In this document: in pieces, positions 16,839 to 24,762 of the stretch | Layout of the letters: each line of letters starts with the position of its first letter | Numbering within the stretch: position 1 is the first letter of the stretch | Origin: Paludibacteraceae bacterium | GTDB lineage: Bacteria; Bacteroidota; Bacteroidia; Bacteroidales; Paludibacteraceae | Direction of reading: 5' to 3' | Assembly (NCBI GenBank): GCA_016285885.1 | Contig: JAEERP010000001.1 | Location: 372,001 to 436,000 of the forward strand | DNA: 64,000 nt | The notes under the pieces: model-generated | Told to the model about the DNA's origin: nothing | Seen by the model: only the letters and a program-made list of their open reading frames with translations | The model's database searches: none | Made by a program: the position numbers and the translations under genes

Positions 16839-18248
16839 ATGAATCGAAGAGAATTTATTGAACATACTTTTGCGGCAGTGGTGGGGACCTCCACGTTGCT
16901 TACCGCATGTCGGAAATCGGAGGAGGGCACTACGAATACCGCCCCCAAGCCCCGCAGAGAACCAGGAGAGATGACACTCCGCACGAACCCCAACACAGGC
17001 GATAAGGTGTCGCTTTTGGGCTTCGGCATGATGCGCCTGCCCGTCGAGGCGGGTGGTACCGCCCGTGAAAACCCGGATTCACCTATCGACCAGGAGGCGG
17101 TGAACCAGATGGTCGATTATGCGTTGGAGCATGGCGTCAACTATTTCGATACATCTCCGGCCTATTGCCAAGGCATGTCGGAGCAGTCCACGGGCATCGC
17201 GCTCAGCAGACACCCGAGGAACAGCTATTTCATCTCTACTAAGCTTAGTAATTTCGCCCCTGAGACATGGACGTTGGAGGAGTCCAAGGCAATGTTCTCC
17301 CGTTCGTTGCAGAACCTGAAGACCGAATACCTGGACTATCTCTTGCTGCACGGTGCGGGAATGCCCGGTGGCGATAAGGATGGCATGGGTGCCTTCTTCG
17401 CCCGCTATGTGGACAATGGCTTGCTCGATTGGTTGGTGGGCCAGAAGAAGAAGGGGACGATCCGCAATCTCGGGTTTTCTTACCATGGGGACATCCATGT
17501 GTTTGACATGCTGTTGCGTTGGCACGATGAGGGCAAGTACCATTGGGACTTTGTCTTGATTGAGCTCAACTATCTCGATTGGAACTATGCGGACGAGACG
17601 AATCCGCGCAACACGGACGCTTCCTACCTCTACGCTGAATTGGAGAAGCGAGGCATTCCTGCAACCATCATGGAGCCATTGCTCGGTGGACGTTTGGCGA
17701 AACAACCTGCCAGCATACTGCGTGAGATGAAACAGATGGACATCGATGCTACCCCTGCTGAATGGGCCTTCCGCTATGCGGGCACTCCGAAGGGCGTGCT
17801 CACCGTGCTCAGCGGCATGACCTATATGGAACATCTCCAGGAGAATTGCGCCACCTACTCTCCGTTGCGTCCGATCACGCCGGAGGAGGATGCTATGCTG
17901 ATGCGCTTGGCCGATAAACTCAGCACGATGAAGACTGTCCCTTGCACCGCCTGCAACTACTGCATGCCTTGCCCGTATGGCTTGAACATACCGGTGATCT
18001 TCACGTACTACAACAATTGGTTGTCGGAAGAGATGGACATGGAGCAGGTGGGGGATATGGAAAGCGAATTTCGCAAGGCCCGCAGACGTAAGCTGATCGG
18101 TTATGACCGTGCTGTCCCTCGTGTCAGGCAGGCAGACCATTGTATCGGTTGCAACCATTGCCTCTCGCATTGTCCACAACGCATTGATATTCCGAAGGAG
18201 ATGCAACGTATCGATCGGTTCATCGAAGATCTTAAGCAACAGGGATAA
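16839..18248 (+). CDS. Tat-exported aldo/keto reductase with C-terminal 4Fe-4S domains (lipoprotein)
   Basis: A 469-residue protein. The N-terminus combines a twin-arginine motif (NRREFIEHTF) with a lipobox (LTAC, Cys near residue 24), so it should be folded and loaded with cofactor before Tat export and then lipid-anchored. Residues about 60-330 form an aldo/keto reductase barrel (GFGMMRLP, VNYFDTSPAYCQG, YLDYLLLHG). The C-terminus holds two ferredoxin groups (CTACNYCMPCP, CIGCNHCLSHCP). An Fe-S-linked AKR outside the cytoplasm is unlikely to use free NADPH and may take electrons from the upstream polyferredoxin. It ends 171 bases before tatA. Confidence 0.9.
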   Translation: MNRREFIEHTFAAVVGTSTLLTACRKSEEGTTNTAPKPRREPGEMTLRTNPNTGDKVSLLGFGMMRLPVEAGGTARENPDSPIDQEAVNQMVDYALEHGVNYFDTSPAYCQGMSEQSTGIALSRHPRNSYFISTKLSNFAPETWTLEESKAMFSRSLQNLKTEYLDYLLLHGAGMPGGDKDGMGAFFARYVDNGLLDWLVGQKKKGTIRNLGFSYHGDIHVFDMLLRWHDEGKYHWDFVLIELNYLDWNYADETNPRNTDASYLYAELEKRGIPATIMEPLLGGRLAKQPASILREMKQMDIDATPAEWAFRYAGTPKGVLTVLSGMTYMEHLQENCATYSPLRPITPEEDAMLMRLADKLSTMKTVPCTACNYCMPCPYGLNIPVIFTYYNNWLSEEMDMEQVGDMESEFRKARRRKLIGYDRAVPRVRQADHCIGCNHCLSHCPQRIDIPKEMQRIDRFIEDLKQQG

Positions 18249-18290
18249 ACGGCAAGGGACGTGAATTCCTCCAATCTCTGATCCGGAATG

Positions 18291-18322
18291 TTTGCGTTTG
18301 GCGAATGCATTTCATAACTTTG
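18291..18322 (+). promoter_or_regulatory. Promoter of tatAC
   Basis: TTTG (18291-18294) and TAACTTTG (18315-18322), 24 bases apart start to start, match the Bacteroidetes -33/-7 promoter. tatA starts about 97 bases further on. The translocase genes can thus be transcribed on their own as well as from the upstream operon. Confidence 0.65.
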
Positions 18323-18419
18323 ACGAATCATTCCGAACGGATGATTATTCATCAACCGACTTAATGGGTTCTTGCGGTTGTTTGAAATAATGAATCCTTA
18401 GAACCTGCTGAAAAAGAAT

Positions 18420-18614
18420 ATGCTCGGAACTTGGGAAATTATATTGATCGTCTTGGTCGTTCTTTTGCTTTTCGGAGGCAAGAAAATCCCTGAATTGATG
18501 CGCGGACTCGGAAAAGGTGTGCGTTCCTTCAAGGATGGTGTCAACGGTAAAGAGGAACTGGACAACACGACTAAATCGGAACAGGTCAACTCTCAGAAAG
18601 AGGATAAGGAGTAA
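18420..18614 (+). CDS. tatA: Twin-arginine translocase subunit TatA/TatE
   Basis: A 64-residue Tat pore subunit. A single membrane helix near the N-terminus ([19 protein letters not shown]) is followed by the conserved [16 protein letters not shown] hinge and amphipathic helix, then a charged, disordered tail. Length is typical. Its stop codon lies next to the tatC start (TAATG overlap), showing translational coupling. With no TatB present, this is the minimal TatAC type. It is placed directly after genes for Tat-signal proteins, which suggests a dedicated or locally linked export route. Confidence 0.95.
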   Translation: MLGTWEIILIVLVVLLLFGGKKIPELMRGLGKGVRSFKDGVNGKEELDNTTKSEQVNSQKEDKE

Positions 18615-19405
18615 TGTCTGGGCAAAACGTCTCTTTCTGGGATCACCTGGATGTGTTGCGCTCTGTCTTGCTCAAATCGCTTGGCGCTTGGTTGGTCGGG
18701 GCGGTTGCCGCTTTTTGCTTGAAGGACTGTATTTTCCGGCTCCTGTTTGCACCGACGAGTCATGACTTCGTGCTTTATCGTGGTCTGTGCCGCTTGGCTG
18801 ACCTGACAGGGTGGGGGAGGCTTTGCCCCGAGGAGGTGCAGGTCTCTTTCCTGAACACGGAACTGACTGCTCAGTTTATGGCGCATCTGCAGGTTTCGCT
18901 GTGGTTCGGACTGATCTTTGCCTTCCCTTTTATCCTCTATTGGCTGTATGGCTTCATCGCCCCCGCCTTGTACGAAAAGGAGAGACGGTATGGTGTGACG
19001 CTGACACTCGCTTCAGTCCTGCTCTTTACGGCAGGCATCTGCGTCTGTTACTTCCTGATCTTCCCGATGTCCTTTCGCTTCCTGTATGAATACCAGGTGG
19101 TGGATTTTGTGGTCAATCAAATCAGTCTCTCCTCTTACATGTCTCTTTTTATAACCCTCTCTTTACTAATGGGTTTGACGTTCGAGATACCTGTTCTCAC
19201 ATGGTTGCTCGCCAAGATGGGGGTGCTGGATGCGGACCAAATGCGGAAGTACAGAAAGCATGTTTTTACGGCTTTGCTTATTCTTGCGGCGATCATCACC
19301 CCAACTGGTGATCCTTTCACGCTCCTGCTGGTGACACTCCCTATTTATTTGCTCTATGAGTTAAGTATCGCAATCATCCGAACGAAATGTGCCACCACAC
19401 GTTGA
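18614..19405 (+). CDS. tatC: Twin-arginine translocase subunit TatC
   Basis: A 263-residue polytopic membrane protein that recognises the RR signal. It has the family N-terminus (FWDHLDVLRSVLLKS), about six membrane helices, and conserved elements such as FGLIFAFPFILYWLYGFIAP, PALYEKERRYG and FEIPVLTWLLAKMGVLD, followed by RKYRKHVFTALLILAAIITP. The start overlaps the tatA stop by one base. The sequence shows no truncation. Its nearest likely cargos are the aldo/keto reductase and the polyferredoxin upstream. Confidence 0.95.
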   Translation: MSGQNVSFWDHLDVLRSVLLKSLGAWLVGAVAAFCLKDCIFRLLFAPTSHDFVLYRGLCRLADLTGWGRLCPEEVQVSFLNTELTAQFMAHLQVSLWFGLIFAFPFILYWLYGFIAPALYEKERRYGVTLTLASVLLFTAGICVCYFLIFPMSFRFLYEYQVVDFVVNQISLSSYMSLFITLSLLMGLTFEIPVLTWLLAKMGVLDADQMRKYRKHVFTALLILAAIITPTGDPFTLLLVTLPIYLLYELSIAIIRTKCATTR

Positions 19406-19424
19406 TCTCTTGTTAGTGTCAAAG

Positions 19425-20072
19425 TTATTGTCCAATTATCTTCCCCGCCATCCGTCGTCCTGCGTCGTAGGCTTGTTGCAAGTCGTCTTCCCAATGCTCG
19501 TCGCGATACTTCCGCTTCTCCTCTTCCGAGAATCCTGCTAACTCGTAATTGGCGTAGTTCTTGACTTGATAGGTGTTGTAGGCAATCAGTTTTTCGGGTT
19601 CTCCGAGTGCCTGGGTGATGCAATATTCCATCGAACCGTAGCCGTTACAGTTGTTGTACTCTTGGGTGCCGTTCTGTGTTTCAATCAACACTACGGGCAT
19701 ACGTTTGGGCGCAGTGTTGCTATAATCGTTGTATGAAAGCCAAGGGAATGCTAAACGCTCTAAGAAAGCTCGCATTTGGCCGGTGACCTCTCCGAAATAG
19801 TTGGGCGATCCAAGCACAAGTCCGTCGGCTTCCGCTATCTCGTTCAATATTGGTGTGAGGCCATCCTTAAACTTACAGATATTCACCGCCTTCCCTTTGA
19901 TTTTACAGGCCATACACGACATACAACCCTTGTAGTCGATTTCATAGAGACGATAACTCTTCACTTCAATCTCTTCACTTACTGAGTTCGCTCCTTCTGC
20001 AAACTTCTTTAGCATAGATGCGGTGTTGAACGTCTTGCGCGGTCCACCGTCGATAATGATGATTCTCTTCAT
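19425..20072 (-). CDS. Flavodoxin-fold NAD(P)H-dependent oxidoreductase
   Basis: A 215-residue cytoplasmic flavoprotein of the NADPH-dependent FMN reductase / iron-sulphur flavoprotein group. The N-terminus RIIIIDGGPRKTFNTASML is the FMN phosphate-binding loop. CMSCMACKIKGKAVNIC resembles the cysteine segment of iron-sulphur flavoproteins. SPNYFGEVTGQMRAFLERL is the second flavin-contacting loop. It is convergent with tatC (20-base gap) and divergent from the peroxidase gene at 20321, so it is probably a single-gene unit. The physiological acceptor cannot be read from the sequence. Confidence 0.9.
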   Translation of the reverse strand: MKRIIIIDGGPRKTFNTASMLKKFAEGANSVSEEIEVKSYRLYEIDYKGCMSCMACKIKGKAVNICKFKDGLTPILNEIAEADGLVLGSPNYFGEVTGQMRAFLERLAFPWLSYNDYSNTAPKRMPVVLIETQNGTQEYNNCNGYGSMEYCITQALGEPEKLIAYNTYQVKNYANYELAGFSEEEKRKYRDEHWEDDLQQAYDAGRRMAGKIIGQ

Positions 20073-20209
20073 AAAATTTATTTTGTTTTTTCAAATATAT
20101 CAAATTATTGTCAATGTTAAAGAATTTTGTCCTTGAAAATCTGCTTGTTGCCATACTTTTCTGACGTAGAAAATGATGATTCGAAAGTTAAATCGTGTTA
20201 ATTTTTAGA

Positions 20210-20270
20210 TATATCGCTTGCGATATAAATATTTTTTTCATAATTTTGTGTCGTGTACGATATATCTCGT
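20210..20270 (+). promoter_or_regulatory. Promoter with palindromic operator for the peroxidase/OhrR-like operon
   Basis: TATATCGC-TT-GCGATATA (20210-20227) is a perfect palindrome covering the -33 position (CTTG, 20217-20220). TAATTTTG (20241-20248) is the -7 box, 24 bases downstream. A second, imperfect copy of the same half-sites (ACGATATATCTCGT) lies near the expected transcription start (20258-20271). Two sites bracketing the promoter fit repression by the MarR/OhrR-type protein encoded in the same operon. Confidence 0.65.
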
Positions 20271-20320
20271 CGATGTGAGTTGTTTTGTACAGATATGTTA
20301 AACTTAAAAATTCGAATGAT

Positions 20321-20794
20321 ATGGGTATATATGATTTTACGGTGCTCAACACCAAGAAGGAGCCAGTTAGTTTGGCGGAATACAAAGGAAAGGTTCTTTT
20401 AGTTGTCAACACGGCTACGGGTTGCGGATTCACGCCGCAGTATGAAGGGCTGGAGGCGTTGTACAAGAAGTATGAGGGACAAGGTTTTGTTGTATTGGAT
20501 TTCCCATGCAACCAGTTTGCGGGACAAGCGCCTGGCACGGAAGAGGAGATTGTGAACTTTTGCCAGCTGAAATATGATGTCACCTTCCCTCAGTTCGCTA
20601 AGATCAAAGTGAACGGTAACGAAGCCGATCCGCTTTATAAATGGCTTAAAAAGCAAAAAGGCGGTTTGCTGGGCAGTGCCATTAAATGGAACTTCACAAA
20701 GTTCCTCATCGACCGTGAAGGTAACGTGATCGAACGTTATGCACCTACCACCAAACCGGAAGATATTGAAAAGGATATTCTTAAATTGCTCTAG
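20321..20794 (+). CDS. Glutathione peroxidase family protein (cysteine type)
   Basis: A 157-residue cytoplasmic thiol peroxidase. The start at 20321 ([15 protein letters not shown]) fits the family; an upstream TTG would only add an unconserved tail. The peroxidatic residue is Cys35 in [15 protein letters not shown], in place of selenocysteine. [18 protein letters not shown] is the other family signature, with the catalytic Trp and Asn. Without glutathione synthesis, bacterial members generally use thioredoxin. It is followed after 2 bases by an OhrR-like repressor, which implies induction by peroxides. Confidence 0.94.
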   Translation: MGIYDFTVLNTKKEPVSLAEYKGKVLLVVNTATGCGFTPQYEGLEALYKKYEGQGFVVLDFPCNQFAGQAPGTEEEIVNFCQLKYDVTFPQFAKIKVNGNEADPLYKWLKKQKGGLLGSAIKWNFTKFLIDREGNVIERYAPTTKPEDIEKDILKLL

Positions 20795-20796
20795 GT

Positions 20797-21258
20797 ATGT
20801 ACGAACAGCTTAAGTTAGACAACCAGCTCTGCTTCCGTCTCTATTCGGCGGCGCACCTTACCATGAAGGCCTATCAGCCCTATTTCGCACCGATAGGCAT
20901 CACCTATCCGCAGTATCTTGTGTTGCTCGTGCTGTGGGAACAGGACCATCAGCCAGTATGCGACATCGCCAAGCGACTGATGCTCGACACGAACACGGTG
21001 ACACCTCTGTTGCAACGCATGGAAAAAGCGGGACTCGTCATCCGTCAGCGTGGGGAGCAGGACACGCGTCAGCGGATTGTGTCGTTGACAGACAAGGGTA
21101 TAGATCTTCGCGACAAGGTGGCCGACGTGCCCAAGTGTTTGGGTGAGAGCATCATGGAACAGGTTGGCTCGGCAGACGAATTGAAGGCGATCATCCCGTT
21201 GCTCGACCAGCTTATTGAGGGACTGAAGAAAATTGAAAGTAAATGTCAAAATTGTTAA
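20797..21258 (+). CDS. MarR-family, OhrR-like peroxide-sensing regulator
   Basis: A 153-residue winged-helix repressor. Cys12 (NQLCFRLYSAAH) is where OhrR proteins carry their redox-sensing cysteine, and ITYPQYLVLLVLWE is the typical OhrR helix. The DNA-binding part is DIAKRLMLDTNTVTPLLQRM with the wing VIRQRGEQDTRQRIVSLT. A further Cys is present in the C-terminal half (KCLGE). It is coded 2 bases after the peroxidase gene and presumably represses the operon through the palindromes upstream, releasing DNA when Cys12 is oxidised. Sensing is inferred from the family. Confidence 0.92.
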   Translation: MYEQLKLDNQLCFRLYSAAHLTMKAYQPYFAPIGITYPQYLVLLVLWEQDHQPVCDIAKRLMLDTNTVTPLLQRMEKAGLVIRQRGEQDTRQRIVSLTDKGIDLRDKVADVPKCLGESIMEQVGSADELKAIIPLLDQLIEGLKKIESKCQNC

Positions 21259-21277
21259 CATTATAAAACAGGTCATT

Positions 21278-21472
21278 ATGGCACAAACGTGTGAAAATTG
21301 TAAATTTCGTGAGCATTACGAAAAGAAACCCAAATCGCTATTAGGACGTTTTTGGCGGTGGCATATCAACTTTTGTCCAGGGTGGAAAGCCTATTTCACT
21401 TCGCTTCCTGCCGAGAAACAGGAAGAACTACGTTCGAAGTATCAGTTTAATAAATACCAGGATAACGAATAG
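21278..21472 (+). CDS. Small cysteine-containing protein of unknown function
   Basis: A 64-residue protein. The ATG at 21278 gives MAQTCENCKFREHYEKKP with a CxxC pair, and a further Cys sits in HINFCPGWKAYF. The rest is basic and aromatic, with no signal peptide or membrane segment. It follows the regulator by 19 bases and is probably co-transcribed with it. A longer frame begins inside the regulator gene, but the internal ATG is a better start. Metal binding or redox sensitivity is possible. Confidence 0.65.
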   Translation: MAQTCENCKFREHYEKKPKSLLGRFWRWHINFCPGWKAYFTSLPAEKQEELRSKYQFNKYQDNE

Positions 21473-21497
21473 ATTTTGCAAACCAAATTATAAAAGT

Positions 21498-21938
21498 ATG
21501 AATATCGATACAATAATTCCAGTCAAAAAGAAGCACTTGCTGTTGATGCAGGTGCTCTGCTGGTTGGGTCCGGGGGTGAAGATACTGACCACGGGCATAC
21601 AATCCCTATTACAAGTGAAATTGGCGAACCCAGAAAGAGTCTGGTGGCTTCTTTTGATAGCGGTGGCGGTTGCCGTACTTTTTTCGCTGATGTTCAATGG
21701 GTTTATAAAGCGATATACAGCCCGCATATTGAATTTCCCGGAACAGAAGAAATCCCTATTCGCCTTTTTTGACCTACGAGGCTATCTTCTCATCTTCTTC
21801 ATGATGGGACTTGGCATCAGCCTGAAATTTATACCAGGCATTCCGAAAGAGTTTTTTGCAGCATTCTACCCCGGACTCGGTGTAGCGCTATCCATTGCAG
21901 GACTGCGCTATTTTGTGAGTTGGTGGAAGGCGGCGTAG
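21498..21938 (+). CDS. Small integral membrane protein of unknown function
   Basis: A 146-residue protein with about four hydrophobic segments: LLLMQVLCWLGPGVKILTTG, WWLLLIAVAVAVLFSLMF, LLIFFMMGLGISLKFIPG and AAFYPGLGVALSIAGLRYF. I recognise no family. It lies 25 bases after the small cysteine protein and is probably the last gene of the peroxidase/OhrR unit, which might link it to redox stress. Confidence 0.7.
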   Translation: MNIDTIIPVKKKHLLLMQVLCWLGPGVKILTTGIQSLLQVKLANPERVWWLLLIAVAVAVLFSLMFNGFIKRYTARILNFPEQKKSLFAFFDLRGYLLIFFMMGLGISLKFIPGIPKEFFAAFYPGLGVALSIAGLRYFVSWWKAA

Positions 21939-21964
21939 GGCATAGATATAAGATAGATTGTATA

Positions 21965-22663
21965 TTATTGCCGCTTGAAAAAAGGACAACGAATTCCAAT
22001 ACATTGATTGTTCTGTTTAGAATGTTCACATTCCACAATCGGCTTTTCCATCTCAACATTGAAATGCTCTTTGACATAATCTATGGCGGACAGAATAGAC
22101 AGATAAGAGTCACGTTTACAACAGCGTGGCCCACCAATATTGCCGATTTCACTCAATGATTTAGCCGTCATCTTGTGAGACAAAGCAAAAGGCTCCTTTG
22201 CTAATGGCGTAGAATTGGAGATTATTGATATGAACATACCAGAACTGATACCAGCACCACAAGCTCCCCAGAAGCCACAGGCTCCTCCAGGCACACTCTT
22301 TCCACGATTCATCATTTCAGAGAGTGCCTGTTGCAGATCTATCTGACCTCCTGCATTCTTGTATGCGGTTAATAAGGCAGATCCTACCATTACATGATGC
22401 TCTGGACCATGCATGTGGCAGAACGGCAAGGCCATCATCTGTTTGATGATATCTATAGGGCTTTTCGATGTCTCTTTGAGACAAAGACTAACAATGGTGT
22501 CAAGCCCTGCTGTATGACAGTCGTTACAGACATAATGACCTTTAATACAGCGAGTCTTGCTATTCTCTTTTTTATGGCAGATGGCACACTCCATCAGTTC
22601 ATCTACTTCCAGATACTCTAACGGAGACTTACATATCAAACATTCTTCTTCCATAAATTCCAA
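21965..22663 (-). CDS. DUF5714 protein with N-terminal zinc ribbon
   Basis: A 232-residue cysteine-rich protein. The N-terminus has paired CxxC motifs of a zinc ribbon (CLICKSPL, CAICHKKE, then CIKGHYVCNDCH). The body matches DUF5714 (MMALPFCHMHGPEHHVMVGS, GGACGFWGACGAGISSGMF, RCCKRDSYLSILSAIDYVKE) and ends in more cysteines (CIGIRCPFF). The conserved Cys/His positions suggest a metal or Fe-S site. The function of the family is not established. It is convergent with the preceding operon and stands just left of the accessory region. Confidence 0.85.
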   Translation of the reverse strand: MEFMEEECLICKSPLEYLEVDELMECAICHKKENSKTRCIKGHYVCNDCHTAGLDTIVSLCLKETSKSPIDIIKQMMALPFCHMHGPEHHVMVGSALLTAYKNAGGQIDLQQALSEMMNRGKSVPGGACGFWGACGAGISSGMFISIISNSTPLAKEPFALSHKMTAKSLSEIGNIGGPRCCKRDSYLSILSAIDYVKEHFNVEMEKPIVECEHSKQNNQCIGIRCPFFKRQ

Positions 22664-22770
22664 TTTATATATTATTTCAGAAACAGTTTTATGGCCTTAA
22701 TATCTGCATGCGCACCATCAGCGGGCACAGGATACTAATCAATGCCACAAAAATATATAGAATATTTACA

Positions 22771-22796
22771 AAAAGGTTGTAACGATACAACCTTTT
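22771..22796 (-). terminator. Rho-independent terminator
   Basis: AAAAGGTTGT and ACAACCTTTT form a perfect 10-base stem around a 6-base loop. Read on the minus strand it is followed by TTTTTGTAAAT, and it lies 48 bases beyond the stop codon of the truncated amidohydrolase copy. Confidence 0.6.
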
Positions 22797-22843
22797 GGGT
22801 GTTTTTTGTCGGTATGAAGGAATCTTCAAGAGAATCACAAATC

Positions 22844-23587
22844 TCACCTCATCTTCCTAAACATCGCCTTCATCATCTCTTTGTCCATTGGTTGCATGGT
22901 GTTGAGCTTGAGCGACTTCACCATTTTGAGTGTACCTTGCTTGTATTTCTGGAAATGGTCGGTTTTCAGGTGGGCTTGATAGACGGCGTCGTTGGCATAG
23001 ATTTCGAGGATGCGGATCTGGCACGAGTCGGCTGGGTCCTGCATCGGGAACAGACAGATAACGCCTGGCTCACGCTCCACCGACAGACGGTCAACCTCGG
23101 TGGCATACGCAAGATACTCGCTCAAATATTCGGGATAGACCTCGATTTCGGCAATACGGACAATCATATCGCCGTAAGGCTTAGCTTCGGTGGTAAGAGA
23201 GCCGTCAGAAAGTCCGAACAGACGTTCTGCGTTTTGATACAGAAACATATCCTTGTATGCCGCAAGGTCGGGCTCTTCGGTAAGATACTTTTTCATATGA
23301 TCGAGACCTGCTGTCAGCACTTGCGGGGCAACATACGGATAGTCGGACCCGTAGAGAATATGTTCGGGCGTGGTGATTGTCAGCATCATACGGATAACCT
23401 CGGGCGAATGGGCACCTGCAAGGTCGAAATACAGCGAATTGAGATTCGCCTGCCAATCGATTTCACCCACGAGTTTGTTGGCCTGCATCACGGCGGTGAG
23501 CGATTTCATCCTTGGCACGGCAAGCGGCAGATAGGCGCCACAGTGCGGAATCACAATCTTTACATTCGGGTAACGGGCCAAAACATT
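22844..23587 (-). pseudogene. 5'-truncated copy of the amidohydrolase-monooxygenase gene
   Basis: These 744 bases repeat 26934-27677 (offset 4090) with no gap and only about four substitutions that I can see. The encoded C-terminal portion (from LARYPNVKIVIPHCG to the stop) is essentially the same as in the full gene. Homology stops abruptly at AAACATT; upstream sequence (CAGCGTGATAG) is unrelated, so the signal peptide and the metal-binding HxH motif are missing. A reading frame from an internal ATG exists but would give half an enzyme barrel. It is one arm of a direct repeat flanking the thiol/permease module. Confidence 0.9.
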
Positions 23588-23619
23588 CAGCGTGATAGTT
23601 TACTAACGCTAGAAAATTA

Positions 23620-23658
23620 ATCCCTGACTATTGAAATGTTTTCGGTAGTCAGGGATTT
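23620..23658 (+). terminator. Stem-loop terminator
   Basis: AATCCCTGACTA and TAGTCAGGGATT form a perfect 12-base stem, followed on the plus strand by a run of seven T. No intact plus-strand gene ends here, so it is either bidirectional, serving the permease gene on the minus strand, or left over from imported DNA. Confidence 0.6.
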
Positions 23659-23758
23659 TTTTGTTTGAAAATAAGAATAAGTGGTGATTTTATGCTTTGT
23701 TTATTCCAAGAACTCTTCCTGTTTGAAAAACATAAATGTCTTTTCTCCTTGAACCTTT

Positions 23759-24727
23759 TCATATCAGCCAATTGAAAATCCAACCGCTGATGATGATAAA
23801 CATTGTTACTGTGCCGAAAAATATGGCAATTAGTTTCCACGTCATCACTTTTTTAAGCATTGTGGCTTCGGGTAACGATAGTCCAACAACTGCCATCATA
23901 AATGCTATTGCTGTACCTAATGCAACTCCCTTTGACACAAAGGCTTCAATCAGAGGAATCACACCCGCGGCGTTGCTGTACATAGGCACGGCGAGGATTA
24001 CCGCCAATGGCACGGTCCACCACTGTCCGCCGCCCAAAAAACCGCTGAAAAAATTCTCGGGTACAAAACCGTGAATGCCGGCTCCGATGGCTATGCCAAT
24101 TATCACATATACCAAAACTCCTTTTACAATGCGCCAACTCTCTTTGAGAATGGAGGGCAATCGTTTGAAAAATGATACTTTTTCTGTTTGCCATTCTGAT
24201 TGTTCTAAGTTGCTTTGTTTCTGCAATTTGCGTACCCACGGCGTTAACAAAGGTTCAAGGTGCAACAATTCCAAAACTGCGCCGCCAACACTTCCAAGCA
24301 ATATGCCCGAGGCGACATATATTGCAGTTGCCTTAACGCCGAATGTGCCGAGAAACATTGCCACCGCCACCTCGTTGACCAATGGCGATGTTATTAAGAA
24401 TGAGAATGTTACGCCCAATGGTATGCCGCCTTTTACAAAGCCGATAAAAAGCGGTATCGACGAGCACGAGCAAAAAGGCGTTACTGCGCCAAAGAGCGAC
24501 GCCATCAAATACTGAAATCCATAGAGTTTGTGCCTATTGAGATAGCCCCTGAGTCTGTCGGTGGGGAAATACGCATTGATAACGCCCATCACCGCGCTGA
24601 TTGCAAAAAGCAAAATCACAATTTTTGTGGTGTCGTAGATGAAGAAATTGACCGCCTCACCCAATTTAGTCTGAGAGTCAAAGCCCATTATTCCATATAC
24701 GACCCAATCTGCAAAATTCTGTATCAT
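23759..24727 (-). CDS. DUF318/ArsP-like membrane permease
   Basis: A 322-residue inner-membrane protein with about eight hydrophobic segments. It has the defining motif TPFCSCSSIPLFIGFVKGG (near residues 98-116) and LITSPLVNEVAVAMFLG. ArsP proteins export organoarsenicals through this cysteine triad; other DUF318 proteins have unknown cargo. It is last in the module and is separated from the CcdA-like gene by 35 bases containing an ArsR-type operator, so it is probably induced with the rest. An organoarsenic or other thiophilic substrate is likely, but substrate identity is inferred. Confidence 0.88.
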   Translation of the reverse strand: MIQNFADWVVYGIMGFDSQTKLGEAVNFFIYDTTKIVILLFAISAVMGVINAYFPTDRLRGYLNRHKLYGFQYLMASLFGAVTPFCSCSSIPLFIGFVKGGIPLGVTFSFLITSPLVNEVAVAMFLGTFGVKATAIYVASGILLGSVGGAVLELLHLEPLLTPWVRKLQKQSNLEQSEWQTEKVSFFKRLPSILKESWRIVKGVLVYVIIGIAIGAGIHGFVPENFFSGFLGGGQWWTVPLAVILAVPMYSNAAGVIPLIEAFVSKGVALGTAIAFMMAVVGLSLPEATMLKKVMTWKLIAIFFGTVTMFIIISGWIFNWLI

Positions 24728-24743
24728 AATTTATAGCTTTTTT

Positions 24744-24761
24744 GTTCGTCAATATACGAAC
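24744..24761 (-). promoter_or_regulatory. ArsR-type operator, site 1 (before the permease gene)
   Basis: GTTCGTCAATATACGAAC has the same outer half-sites (GTTCGT...ACGAAC) and the same 18-base length as the two perfect palindromes further right. It lies just upstream of the permease start. Confidence 0.7.
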
Positions 24762-24762
24762 A

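Noticed and set aside
17079-18239. 386-codon open frame on the minus strand
   Set aside because: Antisense shadow of the Tat-exported aldo/keto reductase gene.
20285-20320. Extension of the peroxidase start to an upstream TTG
   Set aside because: The extra 12 residues are not conserved in the family and the ATG at 20321 gives the normal N-terminus.
22664-22770. Possible tail of a membrane transporter on the minus strand (ending MVRMQILRP)
   Set aside because: Fewer than 20 residues with no recognisable motif; too short to support.
22844-23581. Stand-alone 245-residue gene
   Set aside because: It is the 3' part of the amidohydrolase gene repeated, with an internal Met as apparent start and half of the catalytic barrel missing.
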